From positions 1-12,579 of the forward strand of contig JAFQPV010000175.1 of the NCBI GenBank assembly GCA_017411585.1: a stretch of 12,579 bases of DNA. Direction: 5' to 3'. Shown piece after piece: positions 1-5,433 of the stretch (the stretch's first letter is position 1; the number at the start of each line of letters is the position of its first letter). The notes below the pieces were generated by a model, which was given only the letters and a program-made list of their open reading frames with translations, was not told where the DNA came from and made no database searches. The stretch comes from Clostridia bacterium (lineage in GTDB: Bacteria; Bacillota; Clostridia; UBA1381; UMGS1253). The position numbers were made by a program, and so were the translations under genes.

Positions 1-7
1 CTGGCGA

Positions 8-41
8 AATATAGTGCAAAAATTATTTAATATAGTTCAAA
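8..41 (+). repeat. Pair of 13-bp direct repeats upstream of the M24 operon promoter
   Basis: Two copies of AATATAGTKCAAA lie at 8-20 and 29-41 and match at 12 of 13 positions. They are 21 bp apart, about two turns of the helix, so a protein bound to both would sit on one face of the DNA. They lie just upstream of a good -10 box that has no convincing -35, the arrangement expected of an activator-dependent promoter. The binding protein is unknown. Confidence 0.45.
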
Positions 42-42
42 T

Positions 43-68
43 ACAAATGCGAATTTGTGCGGTATAAT
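43..68 (+). promoter_or_regulatory. Promoter -10 box with overlapping palindrome (possible operator)
   Basis: A consensus TATAAT is at 63-68, 34 bp before the start codon of the first gene. At the expected 17-bp distance there is no TTGACA-like -35; the nearest candidate, TTCAAA at 36-41, is 21 bp away. A palindrome with 6-bp arms (ACAAAT at 43-48, ATTTGT at 53-58, spacer GCGA) occupies the space where RNA polymerase would contact the spacer. A repressor bound there would block the promoter. The regulatory role is inferred from position only. Confidence 0.5.
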
Positions 69-102
69 GTAAGTAGTATTATTATTTTAAGGAGGCACAA
101 AT

Positions 103-1275
103 ATGAGTAGAATTTGTATTCCCGACAGTGAATATCAGGAAAGAATCAAAAAAGCGGGTCAGCTGGTGCGCGAAAAGGGCTTGGATGTTATGGTTGTATC
201 CAGCACAGAGTCCGACTATGCAAACGCGCGTTATTTCTCCGGCTTCTGGCCGCTGTTCGAAAGAGCGGGCGTAGCGATTTCCGCAACAGGTGAAGCTGCA
301 CTTTTGGTTGGTCCGGAATCGGCGATTTTCGCAAAGGACAGATCTAAGATTGACAACATTTTTGTATTAAAGGAATTCCGTGAGTCTGCAGACCCGGCAT
401 ATCCGGAGCTGAAGGCTGACACCTTCAAGGATGCGTTCAAGAGCATCGGTGTGACCGGCGAAAACATCAAAATCGGTCTGGGCAGCTATGTAGAGTGCAC
501 ACTCCCGATTTTTGAAGGTCTGAAGGAAAGCTATCCGAAGGCTGAAATCACAAACTGCAGTGATATTATGGTGACACTGCGTAAGATTAAGAGCATCAAT
601 GAGCTGGCTTGTATCCAGGAAGGCTTCCGTATCATTGAGGTTGCAACCGATGAAGTCATCCGTAACTTGAAGCCGGGCGTTACTGAGCTGCAGATGGTTG
701 GTATCGCGCAGAAGGTAATTTATGAAGAAGGTGCAGAGTACGAAGGCCTTCCGATGTATGTGTTCTCTGAAAAATCCACAAGTCACGCCATCAGCCGTTC
801 TTGCTACCGTACCATCAACAAGGGCGATATTGTACAGTTAAACCTCTCTGCAAAAATCGATGGTTATTCTCCGGCAATCGGTCTTCCGGTTGTAATGGGC
901 AAGCTTGAGGGCAAGAGACGTGACACCGTGCAGTTCTGTTTAGAAGCGCACGACTGGACAGTAGAGCAGCTCAAGGCAGGTAAGCTGGCAAGCGATGTGG
1001 CTAAGGATTTCTATCAGCTCTTTGTTGACAACGGCTACAAAGATAACTTTGTATATGGTCCGTGCCACGGTACAGGTATGATTGAGGTTGAAGCACCGTG
1101 GATGGAAACAACATCCGACTATCCGCTCGAAGAGAATATGACCTTCCAGGTAGACACATTTATTTCCGGCGACGGCTTCGGCGTAAGATGGGAGAAGGGT
1201 GTAGCCATTACAAGGGATGGCTGTCATTCTATGACCGACTACTTAAAGAAGGGAATTATTGAACTCGATGTATAA
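103..1275 (+). CDS. M24/creatinase-fold family protein lacking canonical metal ligands
   Basis: A 390-residue cytoplasmic protein with the two-domain layout of creatinase, prolidase and aminopeptidase P: an N-terminal creatinase-type domain (about 10-155, with the typical DYANARYFSGF segment at 38-48) and a C-terminal pita-bread M24 domain (about 165-380). The five metal ligands of true M24 peptidases should be D, D, H, E, E. Here they read N247, A258, H322 (in CHGTG), D351 and E364 (in GVRWEKG), so at least two are lost. I recall the same Asn and Ala replacements in metal-free creatinase, whose length (about 400) also fits. H228 may match the catalytic His of creatinase, but the creatinase Glu after the Ala is not kept (AIGLP), so creatine is not assured as substrate. 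The start is set by AAGGAGG at 89-95. It heads an operon with an ASRT-like protein and a creatininase homologue. A metallopeptidase label would be doubtful. Confidence 0.85.
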   Translation: MSRICIPDSEYQERIKKAGQLVREKGLDVMVVSSTESDYANARYFSGFWPLFERAGVAISATGEAALLVGPESAIFAKDRSKIDNIFVLKEFRESADPAYPELKADTFKDAFKSIGVTGENIKIGLGSYVECTLPIFEGLKESYPKAEITNCSDIMVTLRKIKSINELACIQEGFRIIEVATDEVIRNLKPGVTELQMVGIAQKVIYEEGAEYEGLPMYVFSEKSTSHAISRSCYRTINKGDIVQLNLSAKIDGYSPAIGLPVVMGKLEGKRRDTVQFCLEAHDWTVEQLKAGKLASDVAKDFYQLFVDNGYKDNFVYGPCHGTGMIEVEAPWMETTSDYPLEENMTFQVDTFISGDGFGVRWEKGVAITRDGCHSMTDYLKKGIIELDV

Positions 1276-1639
1276 TGTAATTGGTAAAAAATATTGGATT
1301 TTGCCGGACTGCGAATTGCCGCAGCCGGGCGATAGTGTTGCCAAGGGGCATGAGTCCGTTATCATTGTAAACGATAGCGACGTGGATGCTGAAATCAACG
1401 TGAAGGTGTTTTTCACGGACAAAGATGCATATGAAGACATCAAATGGACGGTGAAGGCAGGCAGAGTAAGATGCTTTCGCACAAATAATCTTGAGGATAT
1501 GTGTGGCTTTGAAGTACCGTTTGATACACAGTATGCGCTGAAACTTACCTCCAACACGCCGATTGTTGTGCAGTACGGCAGACTGAATACCACGCAGGCA
1601 AACATGGCATTTTACACAACCATGGGTTATACGGAATAA
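1268..1639 (+). CDS. ASRT-superfamily small-molecule-binding protein
   Basis: A small soluble protein of 123 residues that resembles the Anabaena sensory rhodopsin transducer along its whole length: an N-terminal GKKYWILPDCELP stretch, a central SVIIVNDSDVDAEINVKVFF strand pair, and the C-terminal hallmark NTPIVVQYGRLNTTQANMA. Known members form beta-sandwich oligomers. Published contextual analysis of the family proposes binding of sugars or other small ligands and a role in metabolic operons of bacteria without rhodopsin. No rhodopsin gene is in this window. ATG at 1268 overlaps the upstream stop by 8 bp, suggesting translational coupling. A TTG at 1259 in the same frame, closer to the AGAAGGG at 1247-1253, would add three residues and cannot be excluded. 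Its place between two catabolic-type genes suggests a ligand sensor or carrier for that pathway (inference). Confidence 0.82.
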   Translation: MYNVIGKKYWILPDCELPQPGDSVAKGHESVIIVNDSDVDAEINVKVFFTDKDAYEDIKWTVKAGRVRCFRTNNLEDMCGFEVPFDTQYALKLTSNTPIVVQYGRLNTTQANMAFYTTMGYTE

Positions 1640-1659
1640 GCCGAGGGGAGTCGATTGAA

Positions 1660-2403
1660 ATGAAAAAGATGTATCTTACAAAAAGCTTTCCGAGAGAAAT
1701 CGCTTATGTGAAGGAAAACCGCATTCCGGTTATCATTTGCGGCGGTACAGTGGAATACCACGGTCCGCACTGCGCCTATGGCTGCGATACATTGGTCGCA
1801 GAGGGGTTAATTGAAAAGCTCGCAGAGGAAAAAGAACTGATGATTGCACCGTCGATTCACTACAGTCCGTCCAGCTACGCGGTAGCAGACGAGACAAGCG
1901 GCACAGTGCACATTGAAGAGGATGTATTTGAAGCGTATCTGTTTCAGGTGTTTACGAATCTTTTGAATGCAGGTTTTCGAAATATTTATGTCGTAATCCA
2001 CCATCAGTTTGAGCAGGAAAACCTGATGCCGATGACACTTTCGTATATGAAGGCGGCAAAGCGCGCAACCATGCGTTATCTTGAAAAGACGCAGGGGCAG
2101 GGCTGGTGGGGCAGTGAAAGCTACAAGTCTTACTACGAAAATCTCGGCGGCGGAGACGATCCGTTCTCCTGGATTCAGGTCATTCCGACAATGAGCACCG
2201 AGGTGCAGAATGCGACCGGATATGACCACGCAGGCAAGTATGAATGCTCGATTTTAATGTCGCTGTATCCGGAAGCGGTAGACCTTCCCAGACTTGGTGA
2301 CATCGACCACTGGTTTACAAAGAGCGCCGCAGAAGCGAGCACCGAAATCGGTGATGAGATGGTGAAACAATCGCTTGCATATCTGAAGGAAAGAATTAAA
2401 TAA
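1660..2403 (+). CDS. Creatininase-family amidohydrolase
   Basis: A 247-residue cytoplasmic protein of the creatininase / creatinine amidohydrolase family, close to the usual 240-260 length. The first metal-binding motif is clear: GGTVEYHGPH at 28-37 with E32 and H34, then D43 in GCD. The second, normally near NGHGGN or NGHYEN, is altered to HHQFEQEN (114-121), with H114/H115 and E118/E120 as possible ligands. The C-terminal DHAGKYECS (189-197) matches the conserved HAG.ETS motif with E195. Family members open cyclic amides (creatinine to creatine) or cleave formamides and peptide-like bonds with two divalent metals. The substrate here is unknown. The RBS is GAGGGGAG at 1643-1650. It is the third gene of the operon, 20 bp after the ASRT-like gene, and is followed by a terminator. 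With the creatinase-fold partner it may act on successive intermediates of one compound. Confidence 0.88.
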   Translation: MKKMYLTKSFPREIAYVKENRIPVIICGGTVEYHGPHCAYGCDTLVAEGLIEKLAEEKELMIAPSIHYSPSSYAVADETSGTVHIEEDVFEAYLFQVFTNLLNAGFRNIYVVIHHQFEQENLMPMTLSYMKAAKRATMRYLEKTQGQGWWGSESYKSYYENLGGGDDPFSWIQVIPTMSTEVQNATGYDHAGKYECSILMSLYPEAVDLPRLGDIDHWFTKSAAEASTEIGDEMVKQSLAYLKERIK

Positions 2404-2413
2404 AAGCAATACG

Positions 2414-2444
2414 AAAAGAAGGTGTCAACAGACCCCTTCTTTTT
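2414..2444 (+). terminator. Rho-independent terminator of the M24-ASRT-creatininase operon
   Basis: Arms AAAAGAAGG (2414-2422) and CCTTCTTTT (2435-2443) pair perfectly. An inner GTC/GAC pairing closes an AACA loop with one T-C mismatch, and the right arm ends in a run of five T. It begins 10 bp after the stop codon of the creatininase-family gene. Confidence 0.8.
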
Positions 2445-2523
2445 GTATGATTATATGCCTTGGATACATATAAACGGTATGGCGAAAATCATCAAACCCT
2501 AAAATGCGGTTTGTAACCAACAC

Positions 2524-2599
2524 TGTAGGGGCGGATGCCCACATCCGCCCGTAGCTTTTGCTGAAAATAAACGGGACGATGTGGGCATCGTCCCCTACG
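2524..2599. repeat. Inverted pair of GC-rich 28-bp hairpin repeats
   Basis: The left copy (2524-2551) and the right copy (2572-2599, opposite orientation) match at 23 of 28 positions. Each folds into a perfect 9-bp stem with a 4-base loop: GGGCGGATG / CATCCGCCC around CCCA, and GGGACGATG / CATCGTCCC around TGGG. Four of the five differences form two compensated base pairs within the stem. The outer ends GTAGGGG and CCCCTAC are inverted copies. I associate this motif with intergenic repeats of Oscillospirales-type genomes, which is memory and was not searched here. Confidence 0.75.
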
Positions 2600-2640
2600 A
2601 TATGCGTTGTGGCGACATCGTAGTACAATTGCAGCATCAT

Positions 2641-2673
2641 TGTAGGGTGCGGCAGTTTCCGACGCACCGCCGA
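2641..2673. repeat. Related TGTAGGG-type GC-rich hairpin repeat
   Basis: The segment starts with the same TGTAGGG as the pair upstream but has a different body, with arms GGTGCG (2646-2651) and CGCACC (2663-2668). It is probably a second family of the same kind of small intergenic repeat inserted next to the first. Confidence 0.5.
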
Positions 2674-2684
2674 TTTTTGCACAA

Positions 2685-2716
2685 AAAAAGAAGGTATCAA
2701 CCGATACCTTCTTTTT
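2685..2716 (-). terminator. Terminator of putP, possibly bidirectional
   Basis: A perfect 14-bp stem, AAAAAGAAGGTATC (2685-2698) with GATACCTTCTTTTT (2703-2716) around a 4-base loop. Read on the - strand it lies 16 bp after the putP stop and ends in a seven-T run. The + strand also has a five-T run, so it can serve both directions. It is nearly the same sequence as the terminator at 2414-2444. Confidence 0.85.
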
Positions 2717-2732
2717 GTATGTGATTTTGTAA

Positions 2733-4268
2733 TTAGTCGTCGATGCTGTTATCCGTTGCCTTTTCGTAAATTGCAACAACTTCCTGTGTAGGTGCTTTGT
2801 CAAGCAAAGTCACAACGATTGCAGCGATACCGCCGAGGATAAAGCCCGGGATGATTTCGTAGATGCCAGTGATTGCTGTCAGTGCAGCACCGTCAGCTAC
2901 CGGGAGCCACAGCCAAAGCATATCCACGAGGGCACCAACGATGATGCCTGCAACTGCGCCCTTGTAGGTAAATCTCTTCCAGAACAGGGACAGAAGCACC
3001 GCCGGACCAAATGCGGCACCGAAGATGCCCCATGCATTCGATACGAGATCCATAATCGCCTGCGCAGCTTTACCCTTGCTGCTGGAGATAAAGAATGCTA
3101 CAATTGCAATTACGATAACGATAATACGGCTTACCCAAAGCATTTCCTTGTTGGAGGCGTTTTTACGTACAATCGGCTTATAAAGGTCACTTGCAAACGA
3201 AGATGCTGCAACCAAAAGCTGCGAGTCCGCAGTCGACATGGATGCTGCAATGATTGCTGCAAGCAAGAGACCTGCGATAAATGCCGGGAATACATCACGT
3301 GCAAGTTCAACGAAGATGAGCGACTGCTTGCCCTGTGCCAAAAGCACTTCGGAAAGGTCGGTGCCGTTGGAATAAACAAACATTCTGCCGAGGTATGCAA
3401 TTACGATGGTTGCTGCCAGGGAAAGAACAACCCAAATGATCGCAACGGTTGCGCTCTTCTTTACCATAGACGGCTTTTCGATTGCCATAAACCTTACGAT
3501 AATATGCGGCATACCGAAGTAACCGAGACCCCAACCCAAGCCGGATAAAATGTCTTTCCAGCTTGCGTTAAAGAAGTTTGCAACAAATTCAAATTGCTCG
3601 CCGTTCGGACCTTGGTATACTGTTGTGAGAGCAGCAGGCTCCAGTGTTCTTGTAAAGCCGACAACAATTGGGACAATCAAAAGTGCGGCAAGCATCAAAA
3701 GACCCTGGAAAAAGTCTGTCCAGCAAACGGCGTTAAAACCGCCGAGGAAGGTGTATGCCACCACGATTAAAGCGAAAATAATCATCGCTTTCGATCTGGA
3801 AAGTGCAGGAATTAGTGTTGTAAACACGTCAGCGCCGGCAACAAATGCGGATGCAACGTAAATGGTGAAGCATACCAAAAATACAACAGCACAGATGATA
3901 CTCAAAACGTGGCTCTTTGTTGCAAAACGGTTGGAAAGATACTGCGGCAGAGTGATGGAATCGCCTGCAGCCTTAGAAAACTTACGCAGTCTCTTTGCAA
4001 CTAAAATCCAGTTTGCGGCAGTACCGATTGCAAGACCGATACCAATCCACGCCTGACCAAAGCCGAAAGCAAGAATGCTGCCCGGCAAGCCCATCAATAG
4101 CCATGCGCTCATATCGGATGCCTGCGCGCTCATTGCCGTAACCCACGGCCCCATTGCGCGACCGCCGAGGAAGTAATCTTTTTCGCTTATACTTTTGGAT
4201 TTTACGAAAAAGAAAACGCCGATGGCAATCATTGCTATAAAGTATAGCACGAATGCAAAAATGTCCAT
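2733..4268 (-). CDS. putP: Sodium/proline symporter (SSS family)
   Basis: A 511-residue integral membrane protein with about 13 predicted helices, full length for PutP (about 500). It imports proline together with Na+. Diagnostic features are the helix-2 segment AQASDMSAWLLMG (48-60), with D52 equivalent to the Na+-binding Asp of E. coli PutP; the family signature GGFNAVCWTDFFQ (176-188); and ASMSTADSQLL (342-352) in the Na+/substrate helix, where S345 and T346 match the key Ser/Thr. The start is supported by AGAGGGG ahead of the ATG, and its own promoter lies at 4303-4331. It lies downstream of, and in line with, the ECF S-component gene, with no obvious terminator between, so read-through is possible. 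Proline specificity is inferred from close likeness; related carriers take other solutes. Confidence 0.93.
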   Translation of the reverse strand: MDIFAFVLYFIAMIAIGVFFFVKSKSISEKDYFLGGRAMGPWVTAMSAQASDMSAWLLMGLPGSILAFGFGQAWIGIGLAIGTAANWILVAKRLRKFSKAAGDSITLPQYLSNRFATKSHVLSIICAVVFLVCFTIYVASAFVAGADVFTTLIPALSRSKAMIIFALIVVAYTFLGGFNAVCWTDFFQGLLMLAALLIVPIVVGFTRTLEPAALTTVYQGPNGEQFEFVANFFNASWKDILSGLGWGLGYFGMPHIIVRFMAIEKPSMVKKSATVAIIWVVLSLAATIVIAYLGRMFVYSNGTDLSEVLLAQGKQSLIFVELARDVFPAFIAGLLLAAIIAASMSTADSQLLVAASSFASDLYKPIVRKNASNKEMLWVSRIIVIVIAIVAFFISSSKGKAAQAIMDLVSNAWGIFGAAFGPAVLLSLFWKRFTYKGAVAGIIVGALVDMLWLWLPVADGAALTAITGIYEIIPGFILGGIAAIVVTLLDKAPTQEVVAIYEKATDNSIDD

Positions 4269-4302
4269 AATGTAACCCCTCTTTTTTATGTAAGATTTTT
4301 AT

Positions 4303-4331
4303 ATTATAGCATAAAGCGTAGCCATATGCAA
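4303..4331 (-). promoter_or_regulatory. Promoter of putP
   Basis: On the - strand, TTGCAT (4331-4326), a 17-bp spacer and TATAAT (4308-4303) preceded by TG one base away (extended -10). It lies 34 bp before the putP start codon. Confidence 0.8.
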
Positions 4332-4347
4332 TAATTGATTCAATTAT
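4331..4347. repeat. Palindrome beside the putP -35 box
   Basis: ATAATTG (4331-4337) and CAATTAT (4341-4347) form perfect 7-bp arms around ATT. It touches the -35 box of putP and overlaps the stop codon of the ECF S-component gene. It has no T run after it, so an operator is more likely than a terminator. The function is unproven. Confidence 0.4.
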
Positions 4348-4859
4348 GCTCTCGTATGTTTTTCGCCGAGCTTTAAAGCGGCAATAAGCGGGCAAATCAG
4401 AATGCCGCAAAAGAAATTACCGATGGCATGCACAACGTCCCAGGGAAGACCCGCTGCAATCCATGCAAGCACACCGCTCGGTGTGAGACCGAATAAAAGC
4501 ATTTGCACCGGCGCGTACAGTGTGCCGTACAGCAGCCCATGCAGTCCGCAGATGAGCATATATACAATCGGCTTGATGGCTTTTGGCAGATTTTGCGGCA
4601 AAAGCATCACCACGCCCCAAAGGACCAGCCAAAGGTACAGATACGGCAGCCACCAGGTTGCAAAGCCGGCAAATAAACCGGTAAGCAGTACAAATATATA
4701 AATAGGATATAAAGCTTTTTTTCTGTAAACGACTGTCAATGCAATTACAAAAACGCCGATGAGATGTACATTCGGCAAAAATTCCATCAGCATTTTAGAG
4801 GCATACATCATTGCGCCCAAAACACTGAATATTGCAATTTCTTTGACGGAAAGCTTCAT
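4344..4859 (-). CDS. ECF transporter S component-like membrane protein
   Basis: A 171-residue very hydrophobic protein with about five to six membrane helices, the usual size of ECF S components, which bind a vitamin or trace nutrient and work with a shared EcfA-EcfA'-EcfT energy module. Typical traits are the N-terminal EIAIFSVLGAMMYASK segment, where small residues of the first helix contact EcfT, and charged residues confined to short loops. No energy-module gene is in the window, so it would be of the group II type with the module elsewhere. It begins 2 bp after the stop of the DUF4430 lipoprotein gene, with AAGGTGG as RBS inside that gene, so the two are surely co-transcribed. The ligand cannot be read from the sequence; a corrinoid is suggested only by the partner. 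Confidence 0.75.
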   Translation of the reverse strand: MKLSVKEIAIFSVLGAMMYASKMLMEFLPNVHLIGVFVIALTVVYRKKALYPIYIFVLLTGLFAGFATWWLPYLYLWLVLWGVVMLLPQNLPKAIKPIVYMLICGLHGLLYGTLYAPVQMLLFGLTPSGVLAWIAAGLPWDVVHAIGNFFCGILICPLIAALKLGEKHTRA

Positions 4860-4861
4860 TT

Positions 4862-5296
4862 TTATTCCACCTTAAAGCTGTAGGTGTCGCCCTCTTTGAT
4901 TTTGGTTGTGTCAACGCCTGTAGTTGCATATGTATCATTTACATAAAATGCCCAGTATTTGCCGCCCTTATCGTATTCGTAAGTTGCGCCGTTTACGGTT
5001 TTTACATAAAGTCCGTACGGACCGGGTTCGCCGGAAATCAGCTCTACCTCCAGCAGTGCCTCACCGACGGTTTGTTTATCTGTGGAAATCGTAAAGTGTG
5101 TCTGTGTGCCGTCTAAGGCAACAACGGTAAAAGGAAATGTTGCTTCGCCTTCGCCTAAGCGGATGGCCTCTGCAGATACAGATGCCTCTGTCTTTGGCGC
5201 TTCACTTGATTCTTGCGTATTGCAGCCTGCAAATGTAAGGCTCATACATAAAACAAGCACGGCACAAACAATCGAATGCAATTTTTTGGTGTGCAT
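4862..5296 (-). CDS. DUF4430 (transcobalamin C-domain-like) lipoprotein
   Basis: A 144-residue secreted lipoprotein. Residues 1-24 form a signal peptide ending in LTFAGC, with C25 as the lipidated cysteine; residues about 26-45 are a Ser/Glu/Ala-rich linker. The rest matches DUF4430, a domain related to the C-terminal beta domain of intrinsic factor and transcobalamin. Visible hallmarks are TVGEALLEVELISG (76-89), the aromatic stretch KYWAFYVNDTYATTGVD, and KEGDTYSFKVE at the end. It would sit on the outer face of the membrane. The direct coupling to an ECF S-component gene suggests that it catches a ligand and hands it to the transporter. The ligand is unknown, and DUF4430 also occurs in adhesins and other surface proteins. 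The RBS AAAGGGGGA precedes the ATG. It is first gene of the transcript, behind the promoter at 5350-5378. Confidence 0.8.
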   Translation of the reverse strand: MHTKKLHSIVCAVLVLCMSLTFAGCNTQESSEAPKTEASVSAEAIRLGEGEATFPFTVVALDGTQTHFTISTDKQTVGEALLEVELISGEPGPYGLYVKTVNGATYEYDKGGKYWAFYVNDTYATTGVDTTKIKEGDTYSFKVE

Positions 5297-5349
5297 TTAT
5301 AATCCCCCTTTGCAGTAATGAAATCGCGTGATGAAAATATACGCACAAT

Positions 5350-5378
5350 ATTATATCACAGGTTTAGATAAATTACAA
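5350..5378 (-). promoter_or_regulatory. Promoter of the DUF4430-ECF transcript
   Basis: On the - strand, TTGTAA (5378-5373), a 17-bp spacer and consensus TATAAT (5355-5350) with an upstream TG one base away (extended -10). It lies 53 bp before the start codon. No cobalamin riboswitch fits in the short leader. Confidence 0.82.
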
Positions 5379-5406
5379 TAAAAAAATGATTTTTTTTACA
5401 ATAAAA
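5373..5406. repeat. 11-bp direct repeats over and upstream of a -35 box
   Basis: TTACAATAAAA occurs exactly at 5373-5383 and 5396-5406, 23 bp apart. The first copy covers the -35 box of the DUF4430 promoter, so these could be regulator sites. Between them lies an A7-TGA-T8 run. The sequence is AT-rich and chance is a fair alternative. Confidence 0.3.
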
Positions 5407-5428
5407 GGGATTCAGCCGAATCCCTTTT
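5403..5428 (-). terminator. Terminator of the MFS gene
   Basis: Perfect 11-bp arms AAAAGGGATTC (5403-5413) and GAATCCCTTTT (5418-5428) around a 4-base loop, starting 5 bp beyond the MFS stop codon on the - strand and followed by a T-rich stretch. Confidence 0.85.
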
Positions 5429-5433
5429 GTGGT

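Larger units (their letters stand above)
2404..2732. other. Gene-free spacer rich in hairpins
   Basis: About 330 bases between two converging genes. It contains a terminator at each end, a short hairpin at 2493-2513 (CAAACC/GGTTTG arms), a paired inverted GC-rich repeat at 2524-2599, a 7-bp inverted repeat at 2595-2623 (CTACGAT/ATCGTAG) and a related hairpin at 2641-2673. Open frames crossing it on the - strand run through these repeats, lack an RBS and resemble no protein I know. Confidence 0.7.

Noticed and set aside
103..1275. Calling the first gene a Xaa-Pro dipeptidase (pepQ)
   Set aside because: Two of the five metal ligands are replaced by Asn and Ala and a third Glu by Asp, so metallopeptidase activity cannot be assumed.
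2524..2673. CRISPR-like array
   Set aside because: Copies are inverted and of different families with no regular direct repeat-spacer pattern.
2425..2803. Two open frames on the - strand through the spacer (2425-2700 and 2492-2803)
   Set aside because: They run through hairpin repeats and terminators, one overlaps the end of putP, they have no RBS and their translations look like read-through of repeats.
3550..4056. Frames antisense to putP
   Set aside because: They lie opposite conserved membrane helices of the symporter, so they are shadow frames.
5378..5400. A7-TGA-T8 run as a terminator
   Set aside because: It has no GC in the stem and lies between a promoter and an already perfect terminator; it is probably just an AT-rich upstream element.
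5297..5433. Cobalamin riboswitch ahead of the DUF4430-ECF genes
   Set aside because: The leader between promoter and start codon is only about 50 bases and has no B12-box-like structure.
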